DNA from: Planoprotostelium fungivorum
Lineage: Eukaryota > Evosea > Variosea > Cavosteliida > Cavosteliaceae
Assembly: GCA_003024175.1 (NCBI GenBank)
Contig: MDYQ01000151.1
Location: 1 to 64,000, forward strand
DNA: 64,000 nucleotides
Direction: 5' to 3'
Shown: positions 38,074 to 50,600 of the stretch, one piece after another
Position numbering within the stretch: position 1 is the first letter of the stretch
How the letters are laid out: each line of letters begins with the position of its first letter
The notes under the pieces: generated by a model
The model's database searches: none
Told to the model about the DNA's origin: nothing
What the model saw: the letters and a program-made list of their open reading frames with translations, nothing else
Program-made: the position numbers and the translations under genes

Positions 38074-39598
38074 TCATCATGTAAATAGACGAGAGACTTT
38101 ATCTTCTTCACAAGCTCACGGCTTGAAATGTACCACATCTCAATAGAGGTAGAGACATCATGCACCTGTGTACGGTATATCCCTCCATCTTCCACTTCCC
38201 GTCTTCCAGGCTAATCGGTCTCTGTCTCTGGTCAGAAGCAATCCTCTACGTCCCTCCTTACCTGACAGATCATGCTGATTTCAAATTGGGATGAGAACCC
38301 ATACATGTTGATGCCCAAGGCTAACATCCCTCCTCTCATCGTACCCAAAAATTTAGACATGTGGTACGGCTCGGGTAAGGCCTCCACCTACATTCATCAG
38401 ATTGTGGTCGGTGTAGATCGATGCTTACCTCTCCGCAGATGGCACCGAGGGGTCTGTTGCCCTTGGACATGTCTACGATCAATTCTCTGTGTTCTGTACA
38501 ATCGACGTACGGCTGTCTCATTTCACGAGATGTGGGGGAGGCAGCTGACTCACCTCTAAGTCGGTGAAGGTGAACTTCCACCTGGATTGAAATCTATAAG
38601 TGTCCCTCCAATCTGAAGGGAATGTGAGGAGAGAAGGTGGACGGATCTGACCTTGTTGTGGCATCTGTTGGTAATAAGGTTCCATGATAGACCAGGCCTG
38701 GACGGAATGCATGTTGTGTTTCGACAGCATTGACACTCCGCTGGTGTCTTGCCAGTCACTGACCCATGTGTCTACTCCATCGTTAATCTCTCCATTCATT
38801 CATCTCTTATTTCGTGATCTCACTGATGCAGTTGGATTCAGAAGTAAATTCCCACAGGCCCACGATGAGGCTGGAGTTGAAATATTGATACAACATGGAC
38901 ACCCAGTTACCCAGTCGCACTCCCACCAACTCGAATGGTCCCCAGGGTGCTTCTCCCCCTCCGATGACGATCCGATCACTTGACTTTGAAGGCTGGATGA
39001 GACCTCCTTCTCGATCATGAAGGTCGAGCTTGTAGCGAATCATGGGGCTCATGGTCGATAAGCCAATTCGTACCCAATAATTAAAAGTTCCAACCGTGTC
39101 GAATCCTTTTCTCGATGAGATGTCGTTTCATCAAAAGGAATCACCTCTCAGACGTTGAAATACCGATCTCCAAGAGGAGGACTTCTGTGTGAACTGTCTG
39201 ACGCGCTCTCGAAAAGGTTCGGTTCCATTCTCTTCAAAGATGGCGTCTCCATCTTCATCCCACGCGGTGATCACCTGCATCGGCATGTGTATCATTTCTT
39301 CTTTTGCATCTCTACAGCTGGTTCAGATGATATAGGTATATATCCTTCTCTCACTCCCGAGTGGGATACCACGAAGATTCCTCAGTGTAGCGTTCTTTAC
39401 AGCGCTCTTCCCAGTAAGAATCTATCTGTGATAGCTCATTGAAATACTTGCATACCCTCTGGCATCTGCAAAATGAGGAGATGTCTAATTTGACCAGAAT
39501 GTTCAACCACAATTCAGCCGCTGTGATGGTTATTCCGGGTAAGCCAGATACGCTGTCTCACGCAGAGTCTCTATCCAGTTGACCTCAACGTCTCCCAT
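38070..39598 (-). CDS. F-box protein with long C-terminal domain
   Basis: Starts MGDVEVNWIETL at 39598. The first intron splits the F-box, LP|AELWLNILVKLDISSF, followed by RCQRVCKYFNELSQIDSYWEE and a SSSWRSVFQR block typical of the region after F-boxes. The rest (WVRIGLSTMSPMIRYKLDL, GPFELVGVRLGNWVSMLYQ, YDFQSRWKFTFTDLE-like, NRPLGAICGE, MSKFLGTMRGGMLALGINM) is probably the substrate-recognition part and matches no family I know. It ends KIKSLVYLHDD with a tag stop at 38070-38072. SCF adaptor function is inferred from the F-box. It converges on the DUF2254 gene with overlapping stops. Confidence 0.65.
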
Positions 39599-39986
39599 GT
39601 CCCGATGGAAATCTCATTTTTTGAATCCATTTGCTCGTTGTTCGCAGTCCTTCATTTCCTAAGGATTAATGATGTTCAATATCGAGACCAACCAAAAAGG
39701 ACAACCCATACTCACTCTCAAACGAACGTGTCAGTCTTCGACCGAGATTGTTGCATCAACACGCAGAGAGAGAAGCGATATTCATCGTGAGTCGAACGAG
39801 AGCAGCCGAAGCAGCAGGGAAGATAATCTGAGACGCAGATATGGTATATTATACAATACCTCGTCGATTCGATGACACAATTCTCGACAGAGTGCTATGG
39901 AATGATTTGCATTCACCGGAGAGCATTAAGAACACTGTGAGAAGTGTTTAGCATGACAGGGTGTTGATATACGTTTATGAACATTC
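39599..39986. other. Intergenic between two minus-strand genes
   Basis: No coding frame with recognisable content. It contains the 5' flank of the F-box gene and the 3' flank of the NDUFB3-like gene. Confidence 0.35.
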
Positions 39987-40248
39987 TCAGTGTCCCTTCG
40001 AGTTGTGACCGTGATCATCGTCGTGATGTTTCGAAGATGATTTCAAAAACAACGCATCTGAAGTTCATTTCAGACGCTCGCTCGACCGTATGGATATAGA
40101 TCTGAATCTCACCAATAACAAGGTAGCTAGAGAAGATGATGACGGCGCTACCGAGTCCGGGAAAATAAGACTTCATGCCGAGAGGGCCGTATCTGGCGGT
40201 ATACATGGGATGATTTCTCCACTCGTGAAGTCCTTTGCCGAAGACCAT
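39987..40248 (-). CDS. Complex I B12/NDUFB3-like subunit
   Basis: Two exons give about 68 residues: MVFGKGLHEWRNHPMYTARY, then PGLGSAVIIFSSYLVI, then after an intron (about 40051-40105) DALFLKSSSKHHDDDHGHNS and a stop at 39987. The order 'DEWRKHPM..PGLG..one membrane span' is that of the plant-type B12 subunit of mitochondrial NADH:ubiquinone oxidoreductase, a single-span accessory protein of the membrane arm. The His/Asp-rich tail recalls the His-rich N-terminus of human NDUFB3 but sits at the other end. It lies head to head with the TMEM135-like gene, 144 bp apart. Confidence 0.65.
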
Positions 40249-40392
40249 TATTGCCCTTTCTCTGCTTCTGTGATGTCATCTTCCCCTCTTGGCTCAGTGT
40301 AGACAACTTAGTTATCAACAATTTTCCTTTTTTCCGCAAATTCCCTGGCACCAACTGGAGGACGACAAAGTCGATGAAGGACATCATATCAA

Positions 40393-42582
40393 ATGGAAGA
40401 TCAATCATCCAGTCAGTATTCCGTGATCATAAGTTTGGTTAGCTCAGTAATCATCAACAGGAATGATAGGTACGGTCCAGCCATACGAGCTTTCTACAAA
40501 GCTTTCCTGTTTGGATATACTGTAACGGTTGCACCGAAACTTCTCAAGTACTGGGTGGCGTTTCTCTTCGTTCTCTTCAAAAAAGGGTGCGTGCTACATG
40601 ATCTCTTTCCGGTAAAAGATGATTAGATCATCGAAGCATCCATTGGGCAACACCATCTGGAACACAGGACGTGCGTTAATCCGTGCATTGAGGCCGAGAG
40701 GTGATGTAGCATCTCGGACGGTTGACAGGACGCTGACATGATCACCAGCCTTTGCAATGGCCTGCGCATTTACACTCGGTGGCTGGAGACTGTCCGATGA
40801 ACTCTCAAAGTACGTCTTTTTCATCGTTCCTCATTCATTGATTCTGCAGGCCTTTCTTCGATCAATTGGTGACCAGATGGCGAATCCATCGGGAGGGGAG
40901 AGGACAGGTGTGATTCTCGAGCGTAACTCTTTACCGACGAGATGAAGACAGCATCAGAGACGGAGACCACCGATCGAGACAAGTTGATCGCTTCACGCGT
41001 CCGAACTTTCGTCTGCTCCTCCATCTTTTCCTTCCTCGGTCTTTGCATCGTTCACTCCAATCCCAGGTGACATTGATATCCCACTCTCTCCTCCCTCTGA
41101 AACGCACCCAGTGCAGCTCCCAAATTGGCACCTTACTTCATGTCCCCCACCTCAAAGGGTAAGAGCAACCGACCCAGGTGAGTTCCTTTATCTCGTTTAC
41201 AGATGATTTAATCCATTCATCGATTAGATCCTACAAGACCATTCAATCCCCCACCCTCGATCTCACTCTGCTCCTGGCGGTGAACGTTTGATATCGTGAT
41301 GGATGGTGACTCGGTTCAGGTTCGCGCGGCCGATTCTCTCGTGAGGTTGATGTACTTCAACATCCCCACACTCTATCGCCTTCCGTCCCACCTCACGGAC
41401 ATGTGTGATGTCGTCGTGTTCTCCCTCTCCTGCGCCAAGATCATGCACTCCTGGTTCTTCTATCCCGACAGCCTGCCTCCGGCTTACAGTCAATGGTGGG
41501 AGATGTGTAGATCGTATGATTCACATGATCAGGATCACGAAGCTGGCAGATATGGACGTCAGATTGTTAGAAGCCTTACGTTACATGCGTGACGGTACAT
41601 TGAAATACGGTGAGAGGAAGGGATGATAGAGAGTGACGATGAGTAGGAGAAGGGAGACACAGGGAGATACTGATGGGTCTGTCGAAAGACCTTGGCTTCC
41701 CGAGAGAGATCGCAGACATCAAGACCAGGCGCAGTGTAGACTGTCGTGTCATCCACGGTGGTGTGGCGGACAGTTGCCACGGTAACACCATCGTTCGATG
41801 GGGTAGATCCTTCTATCAGAGTCTGATGGTGAGCCTACGTCCTTGTCTTGTCTCTCAATGGATCACAGATCTACCTCCCCGTGCACTTCATCCCTCTACT
41901 CCTCTTCCGAATGAAGGAACTGAAGACGTCACCCTTCTCCCTGATGTTTCACACTCTGATGAGCGTCGTACGATCAGCCAGCTTCTTGTCTACCTTCGTT
42001 GCCTCCATCTGGTTTTCTGTCTGCCTCACTCGAACTCTCCTGGGCCCAAAGTTATTTCCAAACGTAAGTTCAAGTTGATTCTTTCGATCTACGATTCACT
42101 ATTCCTTGATGAAACGAGAGGAGGGAAGAATTATTAATCCGTCATACAGTTGAGAGATAATCTACCGTTAGACAACCGAGTAGGATTGATCGGATCGCTC
42201 ATCTGTGGTCTCAGCATTCTGATCGAGAACAAGAGGAGGAGGTCTGAGATGGCCCTGTACGTGTTACCGAGAGCTCTTTATATTCTATTGGATCAACTCT
42301 ACCTGGGAAGAGGTCTATCCAATGGAAAGAATGACGCTCAGGTGAAATATTCATGTGACATCTCTTCTTATCTTCCGTCAGATCTTCGTAGATCGTCTGA
42401 GTCGCACGATGAGGTGAACACAGTCATGAAGACCGTGTGATGGATGATGATGAACTGATGCGATCAGGTGGGAGAAGTTGGTGTTCGGATTGTCCATGGG
42501 AACGGTGGTGACGAGCTTGCGATATAAGCCGGAACTAGTTCGAGGGTTAGTCAAAGGCGTATTGGGTTGGATGATCAGATAA
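40393..42582 (+). CDS. TMEM135-like membrane protein
   Basis: The likely start is MEDQSSSQYS at 40393. N-terminal block: GPAIRAFYKAFLFGYTV..PKLLKYWVAFL; then ITS-type spans (RVRTFVCSSIFSFLGLCIVH), TLDLTLLLAV, VRAADSLVRLMYFN and FFYPDSLPPAYSQW. The C-terminal half has MGLSKDLGFPREIADIKTRR, spans in HFIPLLLFRMKE and SVVRSASFLSTFVASIWFSV, and the signature GLSILIENKRRRSEMALYVL. It ends VLGWMIR at 42582. TMEM135 proteins act in mitochondria and peroxisomes and are linked to organelle dynamics and lipid handling. The family call is firm from the 'LSILIE..RRSElALYVLPRA' block and 'PDSLP'. Exons between 40600 and 41300 are only partly resolved. Confidence 0.75.
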
Positions 42583-42776
42583 CATCTGTTCTCTGTATCA
42601 TGAAGAAATAAACAGTGTACACACGCAAATCTCTCCTCTACCGAAGGTATCGAACCCCCATACCATTCTTCGCCTGGCATAACATTAGTCTCTAGTGGTG
42701 GATAAGACAATAATGGAGATCATTGTTCTATATTCATTAAGAAAGGAGAAGCATATGTTTGACTCAGTTTATCTTT

Positions 42777-43610
42777 TCATTTGACCTTGATGACGATCTC
42801 TCCGTTCAAACTGCCAAAGGTTGCATCTTCTGTGACGATCCACTGGTCCCACGCTCTCTCCATATCCTCTATCTGTTCTTTCTTCCACTTTCCATCTTGC
42901 AAGAGCTTCTCCCTCATTCCTCCGTCTCTGAGGCGTTCTCTCATTGCTCCTCCCCACATCTTTCTCTCCTCGGGGGTGCTGTAACAGAACGATCCAACCG
43001 AGTAGGTGATGTCTTCTCTCTTAACTCCGGCCTCCATAGCCCACGCCACAAGTTTAGAACCGGCGTTCATGCAGGAGGTGACCTGGCCGATGGCCTGCTG
43101 GAAGCTGCGGAGGCCTGGGAGCTCGGGATGGACGGACCATGCCTTGAGATCGGCGTCACGGATTGCGATGATGCCTCCTGTCTTACAGACGCGCAACATC
43201 TCTTTCACTGCTCTATGAGGTTCGTTCAAATGGATCAACACTTGGGACGCGTGCACTATGTCGAACGAAGAGTCATCGAAGGGGAGAGAGTACACGTCGG
43301 CGAACTTAGTCTTCACGTTGTTCTGTCCACATTCTCTTGCATGAGATAGAGCTCTCTCTAGAACTTCGTCCGAGATGTCGGTCGCTGTGACTGTTCCTTC
43401 GGGAATATACTTGGCTAAAGAGGCCGAGATGGTGCCCGGTCCAGCTCCCACATCAAGGAGGTCGATCTGAGGATGACTCTCGGCCATGTTCATCAGGTGA
43501 GGAAGGAGGTAGGCAGCGTGACTTTCGGCGGTTCTCGATGCGTGATGCTGGATGTGACTAGCTTTGTAACCGTGGATGTAGGTTCTATCGGTGGTCTCGG
43601 CTTGTGCCAT
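42777..43610 (-). CDS. SAM-dependent methyltransferase (class I), intronless
   Basis: A 277-residue open frame starting MAQAETTDRTYIHGYKASHI and ending LNGEIVIKVK. Motif I is LLDVGAGPGTISASLA; motif II is TVTATDISDEVLERA; acidic NFADVYSLPF-type loop is KFADVYSLPFDDSSFD; motif IV region is IVHASQVLIHL; then EMLRVCKTGGIIAIRD. This is the small-molecule or UbiE-like methyltransferase pattern; the substrate is not predictable. It is the only gene of this size in the window without introns, which could mean recent acquisition or retro-copying. Its stop faces the TMEM135 stop 195 bp away. Confidence 0.85.
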   Translation of the reverse strand: MAQAETTDRTYIHGYKASHIQHHASRTAESHAAYLLPHLMNMAESHPQIDLLDVGAGPGTISASLAKYIPEGTVTATDISDEVLERALSHARECGQNNVKTKFADVYSLPFDDSSFDIVHASQVLIHLNEPHRAVKEMLRVCKTGGIIAIRDADLKAWSVHPELPGLRSFQQAIGQVTSCMNAGSKLVAWAMEAGVKREDITYSVGSFCYSTPEERKMWGGAMRERLRDGGMREKLLQDGKWKKEQIEDMERAWDQWIVTEDATFGSLNGEIVIKVK

Positions 43611-43898
43611 GATGGTTCAGGGAGATGTGCAGAGAGCACCGCCTAATGTTTACGATCCCCGAAATTTCGGTCGGTTTTGACGTGTTCTGACGAATCGCTG
43701 TGTACAAGACCTGCCCCCTAGTTGGCTAGCCTCATGATGGGGCAGGTATCGTGATCTCTCACCAAGAGGAATACCGACCCTCTGGGCAGAGGAAGAGATG
43801 TGATCACATGCGCAAAATTGAAACGAAAAAGACTTCCATACGATACAAACCGCCACTTTTTATTTGAAAACGGAGACATCAATCCCACAAGCAACAAG

Positions 43899-44406
43899 AT
43901 GCAATCACCACGCCTCGTTCTATTGCTTCTATCCGTCGCAATCGTATCTGCAGTCATCCACCTCAACGGTAATGGCATGGCCACCGGAAATGTAGATCAC
44001 AGAACCATCAATCTCCTGGGTACGGCGATCTCCGCACTCAAACCACTGTAAGAGACGAATGATTTTCTTACCCATATTGATGGCATGATGTAGAACCAGC
44101 AAGGAGATGAACTTGATTAGACCAAGAATGGCAGGACTATTTGAAGTAATGAATTTGAGACAAGAATCTATCAACGCTCTTGTCAAAGGTGAGCTTTTAC
44201 TCTTCTGTTTCATCATCCACTTACATCTTCAAACAGATGTTTCTTACAAAGGACTGACGATGAAGGAAGTCGATTCGGCTTCTTTACCAAGCAGCGTAAA
44301 TAGAATGAGAGGACCCTGCACATACTTCCTGGCCACGAGAAGAGGAAGACAGACAGTCATATCAGTCACAACAGGAGAACCCTTCTTATCCTTCCAAGAC
44401 ATCTAA
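43899..44406 (+). CDS. Small secreted protein
   Basis: Starts MQSPRLVLLLLSVAIVSAVI, a signal peptide, at 43899. Three exons; introns at about 44049-44096 (gtaaga donor) and 44189-44236. The mature part (about 110 residues) includes HRTINLLGTAISALKP, NLIRPRMAGLFEVMNLRQE, VSYKGLTMKEVDSAS, one Cys (RGPCTYFLATRRGRQTVI) and ends GEPFLSFQDI. No family is recognised. A TATA-free, AT-rich 288-bp flank separates it from the methyltransferase. Confidence 0.65.
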
Positions 44407-44609
44407 GAATAAATACCTTCGAATATCAACTCGTTCATGATACACATCATACACTGTGACAACACTTGGACTATTCACACTTTCATTTGTCTCTCCGCAG
44501 TCATACGAGATATGCACCATCTGCATGCTCGATTGAGCTCATCTCACCTCTCAACTCTTCTTCACCTTGGAACACAACCAATGACATCCAACATCTATTC
44601 ACAACGTCT

Positions 44610-47600
44610 TCATTTTCCCAATCGAGAGATGAGGCCAGGCAGGTACTCCTCTGCAAAGGAAGAGAAATAATACTGTGACGGGTCACCTCTATGTCTGATC
44701 TCATCTCACCTCATGCTGAGCGTTGTGAGCGTCTTCAAAATTGTGAGCGAGCTCGTGTGCGGTAGTCATGAACCAATAGATGAGAGCCTTATCCTTCTCC
44801 TTGGCGTGGTCCAAGCTGACGAAGAACTTCAAGTTGAAGAAGAGGGAAGTCGAACGGTTGAAGGCGATGGTGTCGCTCTTCTTGTCTACGTAGATGTGGA
44901 TCGCTTCTGTCGGTAGTCGGTAGATCTGTTCTCTCTCATTCATCCGTTTCATATGTTTTATTTCCTTTTATTTTCTCTCATTTGAGACTCACCTCAGAGA
45001 CAATCAACAATAGATCGGAGAAGAGATGGATGTCCTTCTGATGATCTGACATGATCTGCTCCACAGACAGATCTTTGTCCAAAAAGATCTGTATGACGTC
45101 ATCATTCGTCATCGTGATGTCACACCTTGATGTCCCCGATCTTTGATACGAACTGGAGCTGGTGCCCCGGCTTCACGTCGCAGTAGCTCGTCGCCATCTC
45201 TTGTACCTTCCCGCCTTTTCAGCGAGATCTCCGTGAGATTTCATCATAATTTCACCTGCTTCGTCGCGCTGATGGTAGATGATTCGTTTCCTTGGCAAGC
45301 GGCGATGGCCTGCTGCAAACTCCTCCTCATCATTTCCTCCGATACCTTCGGGTCTTGGACTGGCTTCTGCGATTGCGACTGCGACTGCGCCATCTGCTGT
45401 TGTAGATGACCGGGGTGGGGCGTTCCCCCTCCGACGGGTCCGGAGGCGCCAACGGATTCGGGACCGTCCCAAAATGACTTTTTGATATAAGAGAAGAAGG
45501 ATGATTTCTTAGGCTCTTGGGGTGGTGCGATGGCAGCAGCTGCCGTCGGTGTTGGCTTCTTCTCCACGCTGGCGCTACTGGAAATTCCGTCAAATTTCCC
45601 CCCACTTTTCGACGAATCTTCCTCACCGGCTCCTCCCCTCCTGCCTCAACTTTCCCGCCACTTTCTCCGCGTGATTCGAATTCTCTTCTCTCAGCATCTT
45701 CTTTAGCCTGTCGTTGTCCACGTTCGGAAACTGTGCACCCAATTGACTGACCAAATTCATCTCTTCCTGTGCAGTCATCTTTGATTCGGACAGTTCTCTC
45801 TTCTCTCTCTCCTGTGCTGCTGCTTTCCTCGCCAATCTCTCCGTATCCAAGATACGCTCCACCGGGAATCCCTGTCACGTGTTAATTGATGTGACATGTG
45901 ACATGTGACATGTGACATGTGGCACTCACTCTTCTCTGTAGTTGAGCGAGGGAAGATTGTAGGATGGTGGTCCATAGGATGGGGAGGTGAGGTTTACTCT
46001 TCTTCAGCATGATTCGACTCAGGGCCAATGCCACGTCATAGTGATCCAGCTCTCCCTCCCTCGCTACGAGGAAGTACCAGCCCCCTTGGGTGTAGTTCAC
46101 CGCACAGGCTGTCATAGTTTGTGATTTGACTTGGTTTGTAGGCTTGAATGTTCTCTTGATCTCGATGGAGGGTACCTCATTCACGTCAGTATGCATCTCT
46201 CCACCATCAATTGTACGATAATAGGATGTAAATCAATGCATTGTAGTGACGTATCGATGTGAGATGTTCACCTCTGCAAATTGGAGATCGTTCAGTAACC
46301 ATTTGATGGTGTGGTTCATATTCTTTCCGATCTGATCGTGGAGTAGAAGAGAAGCTCTCTGTATGATCAACTTCCTCACATCCTCCGACCTCTTTCCAAT
46401 GGCAGGCTGTCCCTTCGGTTCGTACTTCTCTTCCACCAACGTATTCATCCACTTACTCCCTAACGCCTATCCACATCAGATCCATCCAGATCCATAATAG
46501 ATCTCACCTCGTATAGATCTTCCAAGACTTGTTCCATGGGAGCACATAAGGGTGAGAAGATCTGTCGAAGGAGAGTATTGTCCACGAGACAGATGTCTCT
46601 TGCCACAGCCAACTCGTAGTGCTCCATCACAGGCTTATCTTGTCCTTCTTCCATCTCGTTGTGATCTTCCGTCTGTAGTTTGTCAATGGATGATATACAC
46701 TTTCACGTACGCGTCGGATTCCGAGTAAGAAGGGTGATTTCTTCATGTTATCCAGTAGCTTGGGAACTTGAGTGATGGATTGTAGATTCGTTGAGATCAT
46801 GCGCAGGACGGCCAGGTAACGATCGTATCCCACGTTCTGTACGTGTCAGATGTTGTGGATGGAGATGGAGGCACCGAGTAGTAGTCTCTGGCGGATGTGA
46901 CCAATATAGAGGCCAATTCGGAAGGTGAAGGTTCATCTTTCACTCCACAAGTCCTCAGAAATTGATTCGCAATCTCTCCAAAGTTGACGTAGGTGAAAAA
47001 GTTGTCGCTCTACAACCGTCATTCGAGAGACATTTGAATTGATTCACCTGCTGACGATCTGGATTGGAGAAGTAACAAGTGGAAGGTGAATATCTCTTCA
47101 CGTGCCCTTCCGTCTGTACGGGTATGAACGCAAGTGTGGATAGTCTACTCCAGTGATTCTTCTTGAATTCTACCGCTCTTCAATCGGTGGATGGAGACCG
47201 TCGTCTCACCTCCTTGTCTCGCTGCGAGGTATTGGAACACTTTTGTCGCTTGGTTTTGATCTGAAGGTGGATTCTGTGTCAGACGTTGTACTAGTTGGTC
47301 GGCATCGGGGTTGCTCCTGGGAAGAATGAATACTCGCGTAGATTTCGAGTCGTGACACGTACTTCACTCCCAATGGAGCCACGGAGTTTCGGAACTCCGA
47401 GGTGACTACGGGGAAATCCATTACGGCAGCGTCCGAGTCCGAGAAACAATTCTTGGAAATTTCAGTGTAAGGATGAGTAAGGGTACGTACCGCGGGTATC
47501 TCTGCTTTCTTACCATCACCTATGGGAATGATCGGATGTGTGACATTCTTCGCTACGTATTGATCTTGGTACTCCTTAAAGTGTTGAATGAGATATTGTA

Positions 47601-50600
47601 CTGCATTGTTCCTCGTCGCATCTTTTCCCGCCAAAACGAGGAGGTCCTCCAGGATCGGATGCATTTTGAGACCCAGAGCGATCAGAAATTTCGCTGAAAC
47701 GTGTGAGACGTGCTACAAATCTCCACTGCACCTTCATCGGAATTTCGGTTGAATTTCCCCTTCCATTCGATGATGGGAAAACCCAAGTTCCAAAAGATCT
47801 CGTTGGGTGCGTACAACTTGGATGCTTCGTACTTCTGATGGCTACCAGAGATCTCTTTCGTGTTATTCGCATTCGCGTTGGCATTCTGCGTCTGTCTCTC
47901 TGACATCTGAAGTGGTGAGAGAAAGTACAGAGGGGTAATGTCTGTTTACCTCTTGTGGGGACTGTGATCTTCCGGGGAAGATGGGGGTGACCTTCAATCT
48001 ACAACGCGTCAGATGGAATCATACATCACTTGACGAACCTTCCCATCTCTCTCTGATCTAACAGACCATCTTTGTAGACACCGGATAGATATTTCAATAG
48101 TGCGAAATGATCCCAGCTACCACCGACGACCATCCTCTCGAATAATAATTGTAGATCGACGTGCTGAGAGATGTCATCCGAACATTCATGACAAGTACGT
48201 CACCTTACGCACGCCCAACACCTCCAGCATCTTGTTCGGGACCATCTACATCTGTCAATATGGAATCGCAAATAAATAAAGCTCTCACCTTTGGATCGAA
48301 CGCAACGATGGGTAGATCTTCAAATAGATTGACGTTGTTAAAGTAAGATTCTCCCGGTAATTTCATGCCTTTGTTCGTGACGATGCATCTCTTGTTCTTA
48401 AAATGACTCAGGGCCTTGTTCCATTCTTGCTGATGTACACTATTACTGGCTCGACTGATCACTCCGAGAACTTTCTCGGAAAATGTGGGGGTATCGAGTT
48501 GAGGTAGTTCAGACACGTAAGCTGACCATTCAGACAGGCTGAGCTCTCCCCAATCGTGGATGTAATGTAGTTCCTCCGCTTTGAAATGCTTCGAGATGCT
48601 GTAAGGTAGCGTGGTGGGTGGGACGGGCACATCTGATGACGTCATCACATGTCAAGTTGTAGATCATTGAATCTATTGATATCTCACCATTGGGAGGGAT
48701 GATCTTAGGATTGACGTAATACCGCAGTTGGCTCATGGGCGTAGGTTTGTCTCCGATCTGAAACAGCGCCGAATTTTGAAAGTGTTTCGACCATTCTACA
48801 ATGGGTGATCCGTTTCTGTTTTTCCTCTCTGCGATGAACCATTTGAGAAAGGCGACCATCTCTTGTTCGTTGAACACACGGCTCTGCAGCTCCCCCAATA
48901 TGTCTTGATACGTTATCTTCGATATGACCTCTGTCCAATGTTACGAGACGGCAGGGGTTAAATGATTCGCTCACTCTGTTGTTCGTAAAAGGCAAGAAGG
49001 TCCGTGCAGGCCTTTGTCATTCGAATGGAAACTACGGGAGTTTTCTTGATGAATGGTCGAATGGGTTCATCTGGAAAAGCTCTCAGAAGATTCGCCGGCA
49101 TCATCCCCTGGGAAGACAACAGGGTGATGATGGGAAATTCTGTGAAAAATCCGGCCCTGATGTCTCGAGCGACCAGAGGGGAAGGTGTACTGTCTCTGAC
49201 GTGAAACGATTGCATGTTGTGTATGGCTCTCTCTTCAAAGATCTCTTTCACACTATCTATGGCCTCCATCTGTACGAGGTCATTTCATAGATTCGAAACG
49301 TAAACGGACCTCAGCGGGGGTGATGGGGGAGAAGGAGGCGGGAGGGACTACCTCTTTGTACTTGACATCGATCTTGTTCATCTCTTCCTCGTAAATGATA
49401 CGAGCCAATAGACCTCCCATGTACAGCAACTCGTGATTCCAAACGGACAACATGCGATCTACAAAGCTGTCTTCTGTCAGATGGACATCCATCGACACGT
49501 CTCACTCGATGTTCTCCCTCTCTACCGTGGGTATGAATCGTCCCGCCACGTGACTGCTCAACCCGGTGGTCTGATGGGTGGGAAATCCGATGAAAACTCT
49601 TCCCTGGTGTGGGAAGGGTATGAGGTCACTGATGATGGGGTTCTCGGTAGAAGATGCTTCTTTCTCATCTCTCGATGTGAACATCATCTGGATGCTCGTG
49701 TTGACCGGTGGCTTCTTCTTGTTCGTTCTCTCCATCTCTGCGCCCATCTTGGGAGGAACGCGTGATTGGATGTTGGCAGAGGCGATACGAAGGAAAACAC
49801 TCAAGTCATGAAGAGGAGGTGGTTCACCGAATTGCATCTATTCACATTAGAGGACATGAAGAGTAGGGATGCAAGAGAGGATGGAGATGTGATGACGATA
49901 TTACCGATTTTGTCGTATCGATCTGGAGAAGCTTGAGATGGATGGGAATGATCTCGACAGTCTTCAATTCAAAGATCTTGTTTGGTGAAGTGCGTGGGAA
50001 ACTCTTTGAGATGGGAAGAGGAGTCGCCGACTGCTTCTTCTTCTCCAATCGTAAGAGGATGACCTCATTGAAGAATACGACGATCTCTTGTAGATTTGTC
50101 GTGAAACTCTGCGAAATTTCAATTTCTAAGTGAAGCTGTACCAGATACTCACCAGTGACCTCGCCAGAAATTGTCCAAATTTATTGAGCTCGGGCATCTT
50201 CTCGCTCTATCCTTGTGTGAGTCTACAAAGTTGTAAAACGTCGAATGTACCTTTCTGAGCTCCATGAAAAAGGAAGTCCATGTGTTATCACCCTCTCTCG
50301 TATCATCTTGTGTTCCTCTCTTCGTGTACAATTGGTCCTTGTCCCAAAAAAACGCCATATTCTCCCTCCCAGATGCGATGAAAGGGTCTTCACAGACTGA
50401 AAATAAAGAATAGAATCCAACACCGAAAGCTCCTATCTGTCATATGTGAGCGAGAAGAGATGATGAATAATCCACTTCATTACCTTCTGTTCGTCAGGAT
50501 TTCCTTCGGCAATCTTCTTCAAACGCTGCCAATCTTCAGAACGGAATGGTATTCCGTCGTTTCTGAAGACGATCTTTGAGATCTTGGTGGTGATGTCCAT

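Noticed and set aside
45330-45878. Minus open frame of 182 residues
   Set aside because: Overlaps DUF3684 exons in the wrong frame and is dominated by charged low complexity.
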